Assembly: GCF_032393985.1 (NCBI RefSeq)
Contig: NZ_CP135918.1
Location: 3,410,001-3,474,000, forward strand
DNA: 64,000 nt
Source of the DNA: Fischerella sp. JS2
GTDB lineage: Bacteria > Cyanobacteriota > Cyanobacteriia > Cyanobacteriales > Nostocaceae
Reading direction: 5' to 3'
Part shown: piece after piece, positions 8,109 to 16,918 of the stretch
Layout: each line of letters begins with the position of its first letter
Position numbering within the stretch: the stretch's first letter is position 1
Notes under the pieces: generated by a model
Told to the model about the DNA's origin: nothing
What the model saw: the letters and a program-made list of their open reading frames with translations, nothing else
Databases searched by the model: none
Program-made: the position numbers and the translations under genes

Positions 8109-9164
8109 CTAACAACTAACAGCATTAAGTTGCTTGGCAGTTTCAAAGAAAAAGGCGACGTTTTCTTCTGGGGTTTCAGGGAGAACACCGTGACCAAGGT
8201 TAAGAATGTGACCCCAATTACCAGCTTTGCGAACAGTGTCAAGAATGCGATCGCGAATAAATTCCTTAGATCCAAACAACACACCAGGATCAAGATTTCC
8301 TTGCACTTTCATGTGTTTGCCCAATCTTGCCCGGGCGTCTGCCATGTCTACTGTCCAGTCTACAGTAATTACATCTGCACCAGATTTTGCCATTCTTTCC
8401 AATAAACCAGCACTACCACTAACTAATAGAATTAGGGGTGTATCTGGATGAGTTTCCTTAACTTGTTGGAAAACTCGCTGTTGATAAGGCAAAGCAAAAG
8501 TTTCATAATCTTGGGGACTTAATTGCCCTGCCCAAGAATCAAACATTTGCACAACTTGGGCGCCACAGTCAATTTGATAGCGCATGTAGGTAGCGATCGC
8601 ATCTGCAAGTTTTTCCAGAAACTGATGCAGAATTGTGGGATCAGAAAATGCCATGTTTTTGATTATGGAATAGGTTTTAGAACCTTTTCCTTCTACAGCG
8701 TAAGCTGCTAGAGTCCACGGCGCACCTACAAATCCCAACACCGTTGATTTATTGCCTACTTCTTGGCGCAGTGCTTGCAATATAGTTTGGATAAACGGCA
8801 AGGACTTTTCTGGATCTAGGGGAAGCAAGTTATCAACTTGTGCTTGAGTACGGATGGGAGAGTGAATAATTGGCCCCTTCCCTTCAGCAATATCCATGTC
8901 AATGCCCAAACCAGGCAATGGTGTCACAATATCAGAAAATAAAATTACACCGTCTGGTTGAAAAGCCCGCCAAGGTTGTAAGGAAACTTCGATCGCCACT
9001 TCTGGAATTTCAGATCGTTCACGAAACGAAGGGTATTTCTCCCTTAAATCCCGATAAGCTTTCATATATCGTCCCGCTTGCCGCATCATCCATACTGGCG
9101 GACGATCTACAACTTCACCACGAGCTGCCCTAAGGAGAAGGGGATCATTAGAGGAAATACCCAT
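8109..9164 (-). CDS. hemE: Uroporphyrinogen III decarboxylase
   Basis: A 351-aa cytosolic enzyme that removes four carboxyl groups from uroporphyrinogen III to give coproporphyrinogen III, in the shared heme and chlorophyll pathway. The N-terminal signature [18 protein letters not shown] is present with its conserved arginines. Also seen are [14 protein letters not shown] (catalytic Asp region), [26 protein letters not shown], the end-loop NLDPG, and [11 protein letters not shown]. Length matches the family (about 350 aa). It is monocistronic, between repeat blocks. Confidence 0.97.
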   Translation of the reverse strand: MGISSNDPLLLRAARGEVVDRPPVWMMRQAGRYMKAYRDLREKYPSFRERSEIPEVAIEVSLQPWRAFQPDGVILFSDIVTPLPGLGIDMDIAEGKGPIIHSPIRTQAQVDNLLPLDPEKSLPFIQTILQALRQEVGNKSTVLGFVGAPWTLAAYAVEGKGSKTYSIIKNMAFSDPTILHQFLEKLADAIATYMRYQIDCGAQVVQMFDSWAGQLSPQDYETFALPYQQRVFQQVKETHPDTPLILLVSGSAGLLERMAKSGADVITVDWTVDMADARARLGKHMKVQGNLDPGVLFGSKEFIRDRILDTVRKAGNWGHILNLGHGVLPETPEENVAFFFETAKQLNAVSC

Positions 9165-9264
9165 TAATAACTCATCCTAAACTCTTTATTTATGTCATTG
9201 TTTAGCTTATCATTCCAGCTTTGCGGTTTTTCAGACAAGTTGGGATTGGGAGTGTAAGGAGTAG

Positions 9265-9356
9265 TTAAACCACTAACTACTAACTACTAACTACTAATGT
9301 ACAGACGCGAGGAACATCGCGTCTCTACCCACTAACTACTAACTACTAACTACCAA
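9265..9356. repeat. CTAACTA heptamer block with embedded REP-like hairpin
   Basis: Tandem CTAACTA/CTAACTAC heptamers flank a perfect hairpin at 9303-9324: left arm AGACGCGA, loop GGAACA, right arm TCGCGTCT. The same hairpin occurs at 20556, 30179, 34446, 45488 and 61285, usually inside the same heptamer context. Confidence 0.9.
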
Positions 9357-9440
9357 CCATAAATATTTACATTTTTTATTTTTACCTTATTCTAATTTCA
9401 GTATTTAATCTTGATCGTCAATATTTTTACTTGAATATCT

Positions 9441-10196
9441 ATGAAAATAGAGTCCAATATACCCTCTGGACAGGTTTATATTTCTAGCACTGGTACAACA
9501 GTATTGAGGTTTTTAATACCGCGATCGCAGCGACGTAAATTTTTTATCCAATTTACCCTGATGACTTTCACTGGATGGGTTGTAGGTGGAATTGCTAGTA
9601 TCGCTATCGAAAAATATCTCCTACAAACACTCTCGCCAGGTCTGCTGCAACAAGAACCCTCATGGGATGGATGGGTAAAATCTATTAGTAGTGTTGTGTT
9701 TGCGATGATTTTCGCCGCCGATCAAGCACTCGTCTTGCGCCGCTATCTATCTGCATGGTGGTTGTGGGTACTTGCTACCAGCGTTGGTTGGTTGGTTGCT
9801 AATAATGTCTCTACAGCATGGATTGAGTATATTTCATCTATAGCTAACTCCTTGAATAAAACTTTATCTTTTGAGGATGTCATCTTTTTTGGAAGTTTAT
9901 CAACAATCTCCTATGTTTTGTCTGGAATTTGGCTAGGATTTCTCCAGTGGTTAGTATTGCGGCGGAAGACCGCAGGTGCTTGGTGGTGGAATTTTCTGCC
10001 TTCATTTTCATATTTGTGCATCAGTATCTTTGTCTGGTTGCTTTCTTTTTTACAAGACCTGATTCCAGAAGTCAGTCGCGCTCAGATATTGTATTTAAGT
10101 GGACAAGCATTGACGGCAATTATTTTAGGAGTTATTCCAGCCATTGGCTTTTGCAGGTTGAAAATCTACTCCCGCCGCATCACTGCACGTCAGTAG
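9441..10196 (+). CDS. Integral membrane protein, about six helices, function unknown
   Basis: A 251-aa protein. After a basic N-terminus (RSQRRKFFI) there are about six hydrophobic helices: near 37-60, 77-98, 103-122, 145-172, 182-203 and 212-232. Trp-rich segments (WWLWVLATSVGWLV, GAWWWNFLPSF) are prominent. I recognise no catalytic or transport motif. It ends 25 bp before the oligopeptidase B gene on the same strand, so the two may be co-transcribed. An upstream ATG with no strong ribosome-binding site was taken as start. Confidence 0.65.
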   Translation: MKIESNIPSGQVYISSTGTTVLRFLIPRSQRRKFFIQFTLMTFTGWVVGGIASIAIEKYLLQTLSPGLLQQEPSWDGWVKSISSVVFAMIFAADQALVLRRYLSAWWLWVLATSVGWLVANNVSTAWIEYISSIANSLNKTLSFEDVIFFGSLSTISYVLSGIWLGFLQWLVLRRKTAGAWWWNFLPSFSYLCISIFVWLLSFLQDLIPEVSRAQILYLSGQALTAIILGVIPAIGFCRLKIYSRRITARQ

Positions 10197-10221
10197 TTGC
10201 AGCAAACTCAGGTGAAACAAG

Positions 10222-12294
10222 ATGAATAAAATCGACTCCTCACAAACAACAGTTACTCCACCCGTAGCTGAAAAACGATCGCATGTATTAGAGTTACACG
10301 GTGACAGGCGGATTGATAATTACTTTTGGATGCGCGATCACCAAGATCCAAAAACGATCGCTTACTTGAAAGCAGAAAATGCTTACACCCAAGCTATGAT
10401 GCAGCACACGGAAGCTTTTCAACAACAGCTATACGAAGAAATGCTGTCTCGCATTAAAGAAACAGACCTTTCCGTGCCTTATCGTAAAGATGAATATTAT
10501 TATTATTCGCGCACAGAAGAGGGTAAAGCTTATCCAATTTACTGTCGCCAAAAAGGTAGTCTTGATGCTTCTGAAGAAATACTACTAGACCAAAATGAAC
10601 TAGCCCAAGGGCATGATTTTTTTAGTATCGGAGTACTACAAGTTAGCCCTAATCATCAAATATTAGCTTATTCGGTAGATACAACTGGTTCTGAAAGATA
10701 TACACTGTTTTTTTTGGATTTAAATACTCGTCAACTTTATCCCGAAAGTATCTCTGATACTTATTTTTCTTTGGCGTGGGCGAATGATAATCAAACTGTA
10801 TTTTACACGAAATTAGATGATGCCAATCGTCCATTTCAGTTATTTCGACATACATTAGCCACAGATGTTAATCAAGATATTCTTATCTATCACGAACCGG
10901 ACGATATTTATTATTTAGCAGTGGGCAAAACTCGCAGCCAAGCTTATATCTTGTTGAGCTTAGGGAGCAAAATCACCTCAGAAGTCCACTATTTAGACGC
11001 TAATCATCCTACCGGAAACTTTCAGTTATTTCGTCCCCGGACTACAGGGGTAGAATACGACATTGATCATCACAGTGATGATTTTTATATAGTCACAAAT
11101 GAACAAGCAATTAACTTTAAGTTAATGAAAACTCCGGTAAATTCACCAAGTAAAGATAATTGGCAAACTGTTATTCCCCATCGGGAAGATGTGATGTTAT
11201 CAGGAATTAGTTTGTTTGCCAATCACTTGGTTATTTACGAACGCAAGGATGGATTACCAACTGGTAGGGTACAAAACCTGAGGAGTGGAGAAGAACATAA
11301 TATTACTTTTCCCGAACCAACCTACTCATTTTTTGAAGGTAGTAACCCGGAATTTGACACTACTACTTTGCGGATACACTACACTTCTTTAATTACGCCG
11401 CCATCTGTATTTGATTACGATATGGAAACAAATGAGCGGGAACTGAAAAAAGAAACAGAAGTTTTGGGAGGCTACGACAGAACCCAGTATAACAGTGAAA
11501 AATTAATGGTTCCGGCTCCTGACGGTACACAAATCCCCATATCTATTGTTTATAAAAAGGGAATTAAAAAAGATGGCAAAAATCCTTTGTATCTAACTGG
11601 ATATGGTGCTTATGGGGCAAATTACCCGGCATCATTTTCCTCAACTAGATTGACATTGTTAGATCGGGGAATTGTATTTGCGATCGCTCATATTCGTGGC
11701 GGCGGAGAAATGGGCCGCAAATGGTATGAAGATGGCAAATTTTTGCACAAAAAAAATACCTTTACAGATTTTATTGCCTGTGCAGAATATCTTATCTCCC
11801 AAGGGTGGACAACAAGTAATGCACTTGCTATTTCCGGTGGTAGTGCTGGCGGTTTATTAATGGGAGCAGTAGTCAATATACGCCCAGATTTGTTTAAAGT
11901 AGTAGTTGCGGATGTGCCTTTTGTAGATGTAGTCACAACCATCCTAGATACTTCTTTACCTTTATCAGCAATGGAACAGGAAGAATGGGGGAATCCCAAC
12001 GATAAAGTCTATTACGACTACATGAAATCATACTCACCCTACGATAACGTCGAGGCTAAAGATTACCCAGATATGTTAATTACAGCTGGATTAAATGATG
12101 CGCGCGTTAAATATTGGGAACCTGCAAAATGGACAGCAAAACTACGAGAACTCAAAACAGATAACAACATTCTCTTGCTGAAAATCAACATGGGTGCAGG
12201 ACACAGTGGCGCATCTGGACGTTACGAAAGTCTCAAAGAACTGGCGTTTGAGTATGCTTTTGTGTTGGATAGATTGGGAGTACAAAAGGGATAG
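10222..12294 (+). CDS. Oligopeptidase B-type serine peptidase (S9 family)
   Basis: A 690-aa protein. Residues 1-75 and 410-690 form the alpha/beta-hydrolase domain and 75-405 a beta-propeller that restricts access to short peptides. The catalytic triad can be placed: Ser541 in GGSAGG, Asp626 in AGLNDARVKYW and His661 in GAGHSG. The N-terminus DNYFWMRDHQDP is typical of the S9A family. Oligopeptidase B cleaves after Arg/Lys; a prolyl endopeptidase activity is less likely given the overall resemblance. No signal peptide is seen, so it is cytosolic. It follows the membrane-protein gene closely. Confidence 0.9.
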   Translation: MNKIDSSQTTVTPPVAEKRSHVLELHGDRRIDNYFWMRDHQDPKTIAYLKAENAYTQAMMQHTEAFQQQLYEEMLSRIKETDLSVPYRKDEYYYYSRTEEGKAYPIYCRQKGSLDASEEILLDQNELAQGHDFFSIGVLQVSPNHQILAYSVDTTGSERYTLFFLDLNTRQLYPESISDTYFSLAWANDNQTVFYTKLDDANRPFQLFRHTLATDVNQDILIYHEPDDIYYLAVGKTRSQAYILLSLGSKITSEVHYLDANHPTGNFQLFRPRTTGVEYDIDHHSDDFYIVTNEQAINFKLMKTPVNSPSKDNWQTVIPHREDVMLSGISLFANHLVIYERKDGLPTGRVQNLRSGEEHNITFPEPTYSFFEGSNPEFDTTTLRIHYTSLITPPSVFDYDMETNERELKKETEVLGGYDRTQYNSEKLMVPAPDGTQIPISIVYKKGIKKDGKNPLYLTGYGAYGANYPASFSSTRLTLLDRGIVFAIAHIRGGGEMGRKWYEDGKFLHKKNTFTDFIACAEYLISQGWTTSNALAISGGSAGGLLMGAVVNIRPDLFKVVVADVPFVDVVTTILDTSLPLSAMEQEEWGNPNDKVYYDYMKSYSPYDNVEAKDYPDMLITAGLNDARVKYWEPAKWTAKLRELKTDNNILLLKINMGAGHSGASGRYESLKELAFEYAFVLDRLGVQKG

Positions 12295-12375
12295 AGGATA
12301 GAGGATAAGTGAAGGGGGACAAGGGAGAACATCTTCACCCCCATCACCCCATCACCCCACACTCCTCCCAATCTC

Positions 12376-13695
12376 CTACTTCCCCCAAATCATATCTAAA
12401 CGTTCTTGAGCAGCTTTTAAAGCCTTTTCGGGAGATTCACCTAACAAAGTCGCCTCAATAGCTCTCCCCAGACTATCAGAAAGACGACTATATCCAGCAA
12501 TTATTGGTCTAGCGCGTGTCACAGACATTTGCTCTAAAAAGACTTTTAACACTGGTTTTTGGTTGATAAGTTCCACAAAAGCTTGACTTTGAGCAGATTT
12601 AATATTTACTGGTAAAAAACCTGTACTAATACTCCACTCAGTTTGAAATTCTTCACTCAACATGTACTCAAGAAACTTGAGTGCAGCTTGCTCTCTTTCT
12701 GGTGTGGTTTTCATGACGTACATGTTACCAGTACCAGCTACTGTAGCTTGTTGCAATTTTCCAGGAATAGGAAAGACATCAAAATCAACATCAGATTTCA
12801 TGATGTAAGTCCAAGGTCCAGTAATTTGCATAGCCACGCGACCAGAGGTAAAATTATCTTCTTCATAACCCCGTTCTGGGGGTGATAATTTAGCTGAACC
12901 ATCTTTAATTAAATCTTGCCAGAATTGCAAAGCTGCGATCGCTTGTTTGTTCATCAAATCTGGTTTGTTATTTTTGATTACCTCTCCCCCAGCACCAAAT
13001 AGGAAAGGAAACCAACTAAACACAGTCCATTCTCCCTTTCCCAAGGGTAATAATATGCCGTATTGTTCGGGACGGTTGTCACCATTACGATCTAAAGTTA
13101 ATTTTTTCGCAACTTGTCGCAATTCTTCCCAAGTCTTCGGTGGTTCATTTATTCCCGCAGCTTTAAATAGATCCCGTCGGTAAAAAATACCCATATTGCT
13201 GGTATACAGTGGTACTGACCAAGTATGACCATTTAACTGTAATTCTTCAAATAAATTTGGAATAATTTCTGATTTTATGGGCAATTTATCTAACCAATCT
13301 TCTAGAGGTCGAATTGCACCTAACTCTATCAACTGACCTGTAATTTGCGGATAATATGTCAGAATATCGGGTGGAACATTACCCACCACTGCTGTTAATA
13401 CTTTCGGTAATTGTTGGTCAAGCTGACCAGCATAAATAGATTCTACTTGAATATTTGGATGAGTTTGATTAAACTTATCCACCAATTTTTGAAATACATC
13501 TCGATTGACAGGGGGATTAATTCCTTGCCAAAGTGTCAGATGAATAACTCCATTGTCATTATTTTGTGTAGCTTGACAACCATATATAAATAATAACAAA
13601 CATAAGCAAACTCCCACAATTGAAATTTGCCAAGCCGAACTCATAAACTGGCGTACATAATTTCTAATTTGGCAGATTAAAAATCTTATGTTCAT
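12376..13695 (-). CDS. ABC-transporter extracellular solute-binding lipoprotein (sugar type, family 1)
   Basis: A 439-aa protein with a lipoprotein signal: hydrophobic ISIVGVCLCLLLFIYGC with the lipobox cysteine near residue 40, so it is probably anchored outside the cytoplasmic membrane. If the internal ATG (MSSAWQIS) is the true start, the signal peptide has a more usual length. The mature part has the binding-protein pattern LTLWQGINPPV, NVPPDILTYYP, TWSVPLYTSNMGIFYRRDLFKAAG and KFLEYMLSEEFQTEWS. No permease or ATPase gene is adjacent. It starts 20 bp after the GT2 gene, so it may lie in that operon; the substrate is probably an oligosaccharide. Confidence 0.88.
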   Translation of the reverse strand: MNIRFLICQIRNYVRQFMSSAWQISIVGVCLCLLLFIYGCQATQNNDNGVIHLTLWQGINPPVNRDVFQKLVDKFNQTHPNIQVESIYAGQLDQQLPKVLTAVVGNVPPDILTYYPQITGQLIELGAIRPLEDWLDKLPIKSEIIPNLFEELQLNGHTWSVPLYTSNMGIFYRRDLFKAAGINEPPKTWEELRQVAKKLTLDRNGDNRPEQYGILLPLGKGEWTVFSWFPFLFGAGGEVIKNNKPDLMNKQAIAALQFWQDLIKDGSAKLSPPERGYEEDNFTSGRVAMQITGPWTYIMKSDVDFDVFPIPGKLQQATVAGTGNMYVMKTTPEREQAALKFLEYMLSEEFQTEWSISTGFLPVNIKSAQSQAFVELINQKPVLKVFLEQMSVTRARPIIAGYSRLSDSLGRAIEATLLGESPEKALKAAQERLDMIWGK

Positions 13696-13715
13696 GCTCA
13701 GCAGTTTATATATAT

Positions 13716-14369
13716 TTAGGATAATTTTTCTAATACACTCTTAGTAATACTTGTTTCTGCTCTTGTATAGTTATAAGTTTGCGGTTCAGTTAACTTGTAA
13801 GTTTTAAAGATTTTTTCTGCCCGTTCCCACAAGTCTGTATCTTCTCCATAGGCAATATTATTAAACCCATGCAAATTAAAAAATACCTGTCTTTTTCCAA
13901 AAAAAGTAGGACCTAAGACACATTCCCTTAAATTAATTGTTTTTCCTGGTTGAAAATAATCTGCTACCCAAATTTCTTCATCACTTGCAAATCCTCCTTG
14001 TATCAAATCAATTTCTGGGTTAGCTTGCATAAATTGAAGTCGGGATTCTAAATGATTTGGTTGATAAGTATCATCACTATCAATAAATGTAATGTACTTA
14101 CCGAATGATGCTTGTATTCCAGCATTTTTAGAGTAGGCTAACTTGCGATTTTGATGATTAAGATAGCGAATATTCCGGAACTGCTGAAGATAAAAATTGA
14201 CAATCTCAAAAGTATTATCTTGGCTACCGTCATCAACTACAATCAATTCGTAATTTTTAAAAGTTTGATTAATAACACTATCAATACAGTTATTTAAATA
14301 TTTTGCTCGGTTGTAAGTACATAGAATTATTGATATCTCGGGTGTGTAGTCGAAAATTATACTACTCAT
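13716..14369 (-). CDS. Family 2 glycosyltransferase
   Basis: A 217-aa GT-A fold enzyme: EISIILCTYNRAKYLNNCIDS at the nucleotide-sugar site, ELIVVDDGSQDNT, NAGIQASFGKYITFIDSDDTY with the DXD-type metal motif, and the acceptor-side GEDTDLWERA. No membrane helix is seen. It probably adds a sugar to a surface polysaccharide or lipid. Its ATG shares one base with the stop codon of the upstream methyltransferase gene (TAATG), a strong sign of translational coupling. Confidence 0.9.
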   Translation of the reverse strand: MSSIIFDYTPEISIILCTYNRAKYLNNCIDSVINQTFKNYELIVVDDGSQDNTFEIVNFYLQQFRNIRYLNHQNRKLAYSKNAGIQASFGKYITFIDSDDTYQPNHLESRLQFMQANPEIDLIQGGFASDEEIWVADYFQPGKTINLRECVLGPTFFGKRQVFFNLHGFNNIAYGEDTDLWERAEKIFKTYKLTEPQTYNYTRAETSITKSVLEKLS

Positions 14370-15475
14370 TATTTTTCAGCTACGATACAAGTTGCGACGG
14401 GATAATCTGGATGAAAAGCGTCTAGTTCTTTGGGGGTTAATTCTTCGACGGCAATACCATGATAACTAGCTATGACAGTAATCGGATTGCCATAAACATA
14501 CAATTTCTGTCGAGAAAAATTTCTAAACATCCAAGCAAAAGCATCTGGTAAAGGCCGCCAATAGTCCAGCGGGGTAGCATGAACTCGAATCGCACTTGGA
14601 ACCATCGCAAAACATTTGCCACCCTTTTTTAGCCAGGTATGAATATTTTCAATGACAATCCAGGGTGCGTAACAATGTTCTAAAACATTAAAGATAATCA
14701 CTGAATCTAAAGACTTTGGTTCGATCATAGATACATCATGAACATCCCCAACTATATCTACCTCTGGCCCTGATTCTAAGTTAAGAATCCGATAGGAACT
14801 ACCCGGATTCATTTGATAGAAATCTTTATCTTTAGGAGTCCCACCTACTTCCAAAATATTGCCAACTACTTGTGCATGAATCTCGTCAATAAATTTCCGG
14901 AGATAGTAGCGATCCACAGGAGTTCCTCTTGTCAATCCAAATGCTTGACAAATAGGAACTGTCTTTTTTAAATCTCCCCAATTAATAGAGCCTGTGGCAG
15001 GAGATAATAAACCTAAATTTTCTAGTTTTTCTACTAATTTAAAAAAGTCTTTTATATTCTGAATTTTTTCTAAGTCATCTTCTAATTGTAGATGAGTAAA
15101 TAATTGTAGGAGAACTTGGTAACTTTTTCGACTTAATGAACCAAGTTCAAACTGCATATCTTTTTCGATAAAACTCCGAAAACCTTTGCCATAAATTGTA
15201 ATTTGGCTATCTGCTACAAATACTATAGCATTGGAAAGTAAATCTGCGTATTTATTGATTTCATCTATGATTTGATTGGCAGTTGGAGCTAATTTAATTT
15301 CTTGAAATATTTGATAGGCTTTTTCTAAAGAATGTTCATGAACAAATATCTCCATTACAGTCAACCATGATTTTGCTGGAATTATTTCCGCTTGTCTTTG
15401 GCTCCAAGCAAAAATAGCATACAGCTTGCTGTCATGCTGCTGTAAATAAGCGGTAGATACATATTGTTTAGCCAT
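14369..15475 (-). CDS. SAM-dependent methyltransferase with N-terminal helical domain
   Basis: A 368-aa protein. Residues about 1-180 are helical and of unknown type. About 205-330 form a class I methyltransferase core: GNILEVGGTPKDK (motif I), VDIVGDVHDV, then SVIIFNVLEHCYAPW, and LKKGGKCFAMVPS. After that comes a typical type-11 tail. Coupled to a GT2 gene, it probably modifies a glycan or a glycosylated lipid. It starts 89 bp from the LD-carboxypeptidase stop; the upstream partner is on the same strand, so a longer transcript is possible. Confidence 0.82.
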   Translation of the reverse strand: MAKQYVSTAYLQQHDSKLYAIFAWSQRQAEIIPAKSWLTVMEIFVHEHSLEKAYQIFQEIKLAPTANQIIDEINKYADLLSNAIVFVADSQITIYGKGFRSFIEKDMQFELGSLSRKSYQVLLQLFTHLQLEDDLEKIQNIKDFFKLVEKLENLGLLSPATGSINWGDLKKTVPICQAFGLTRGTPVDRYYLRKFIDEIHAQVVGNILEVGGTPKDKDFYQMNPGSSYRILNLESGPEVDIVGDVHDVSMIEPKSLDSVIIFNVLEHCYAPWIVIENIHTWLKKGGKCFAMVPSAIRVHATPLDYWRPLPDAFAWMFRNFSRQKLYVYGNPITVIASYHGIAVEELTPKELDAFHPDYPVATCIVAEK

Positions 15476-15563
15476 GCAATTAATTCCTCAAAATATTTGA
15501 ACACTTGAGGACAACGTGCGTATTATAAGCTATTTCTGGATCTCTCTCGACAACAGTTACAGT

Positions 15564-16613
15564 TCATCTGACAATATCCAATATGCCTTGATCTGCATCT
15601 AAAATCACCTTTACACCTACTGGTAATGCTGCATTTGGTGCTTCGTGACCAAAGGGTAAATCCGAGACAACAGGAATACCCAAATCACTCAAGCGATCGC
15701 GCAAAACTTCTTCCACTGTAAAACTAGGAATACCTAATGGTGCTTCACATTTACTAAAGCTACCCAAAGCGATACCACGAACTTTAGATAAAGCACCACA
15801 CAGGCGCCACTGCGTCAACATTCTATCAATCCGGTAGGGGGCTTCTGTCACATCTTCAAAAGCCAGGATGACACCATCTAAATCCGGTTGGATGGGTGTA
15901 CTCAAAAGATGGGTAGCCACAGTCAGATTAGCAGGTAGCAAGATACCAGTAGTTATACCACCTCCCCAACCACAACCTTTTAAGGAAGGAAGGGAACGTC
16001 CTTCGACCCAATCAAATAAACGTTGAATTGACCAATCTGGTTCATCAGCGATCGTGGTTAACAAAGGCGCGTGTACACCAGAAATTCCCGCCTGATAAAG
16101 ACTCCACAGTAAAGCGGTGATGTCGGAAAAGCCAATCAGCCACTTGGGAGAATAAGTTGGGGTGATGGGGTGATGGGGTGATGGGGTGTAGACGCGCTTT
16201 ACTCGGCTTCCCGTAGGGTAGGGGTGATAAGGAGAACTTAGAGTGAAACTCTCCTCACCTCCGGTTCTCCCCACCTCCGGTTCTTCCCACCTCCTCCCCA
16301 CTGTCCCTACTCCCCAATGCCAATTTTCCAAAATTCGGGTACTACCGAAACCACCTCTGGCGCAGAGAATACCGCGACATTCAGGATCTTGCCATGCTAA
16401 TGCTAGGTGGTGACGACGAGTCTCATCTTTACCGGCTAAGTATCCCCATTTGTCATCAATCTCTGGTATTACTTCTAGTCGGTAGCCGCGCGATCGCCAA
16501 ATTTCTACTCCCTGTTCAAATGCTGTAAGTTCTCGTAAAGCACCACTAGGCGCAATAACTCGTAGTAAGTCACTAGGTTGCAGGGGTGGCGGAATGATAA
16601 CTTGAGATTGCAT
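15564..16613 (-). CDS. LD-carboxypeptidase / MccF-like S66 peptidase with in-frame insertion
   Basis: A 349-aa protein of the S66 family (muramoyltetrapeptide LD-carboxypeptidase or microcin-C resistance type). It shows LRVIAPSGA at the N-terminus, CARGGFGSTRIL, the serine nucleophile motif GFSDITALL, then AFEDVTEAPYRIDRML and PFGHEAPNAALPVGV with the catalytic His. Residues about 101-155, between the ARGGFG region and PKWLIGFSD, have no counterpart in the family and are encoded by repeat-type DNA. Without them the length is a normal 295-300. It probably acts in murein recycling. Whether the insert is tolerated is not known. Confidence 0.88.
   Translation of the reverse strand: MQSQVIIPPPLQPSDLLRVIAPSGALRELTAFEQGVEIWRSRGYRLEVIPEIDDKWGYLAGKDETRRHHLALAWQDPECRGILCARGGFGSTRILENWHWGVGTVGRRWEEPEVGRTGGEESFTLSSPYHPYPTGSRVKRVYTPSPHHPITPTYSPKWLIGFSDITALLWSLYQAGISGVHAPLLTTIADEPDWSIQRLFDWVEGRSLPSLKGCGWGGGITTGILLPANLTVATHLLSTPIQPDLDGVILAFEDVTEAPYRIDRMLTQWRLCGALSKVRGIALGSFSKCEAPLGIPSFTVEEVLRDRLSDLGIPVVSDLPFGHEAPNAALPVGVKVILDADQGILDIVR
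16149..16313 (-). repeat. Repeat-derived in-frame insertion within the LD-carboxypeptidase gene
   Basis: This stretch combines GGGTGATG tandem units, the GTAGACGCGC..GGCTTCCCGTAGGG element and CTCCCCACCTCC tracts. All three are intergenic repeat types elsewhere in this window. It keeps the frame open for about 55 codons and encodes [10 protein letters not shown]. Confidence 0.8.
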
Positions 16614-16699
16614 TGATAAATTGAGATTTAAGGAATAGATGGAATCACTAAGACATGAACCATAAAGTTATCACAAAGAAAATCTCAACTTCAAAAGAA

Positions 16700-16915
16700 T
16701 AATGAGAACTTAGTTGTTGGTTGGTGGTTGATTGTTGATTGTTGATGGTTGGTTGTTGGTTAGTGGTTAGCAATTGTTAACCATGTCCAGTACCCACTCC
16801 CCACACTCCCCACACTCCCCACACCCTCTTCCTAAATTTTGAATTTTGAATTGTTTTCTCCCCATCTCCCCACCACCCCACCACCCCACCACCCCATCCC
16901 CCTTTCCTGTTACTT
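16700..16915. repeat. Heptamer and CCCCACACT/CCCCACCA low-complexity block
   Basis: GGTTGTTGGTTAGTGG heptamers are followed by ACTCCCC and CACCACCC tracts, ending about 10 bases before the ATG at 16919. No coding potential is credible here. Confidence 0.85.
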
Positions 16916-16918
16916 AAA

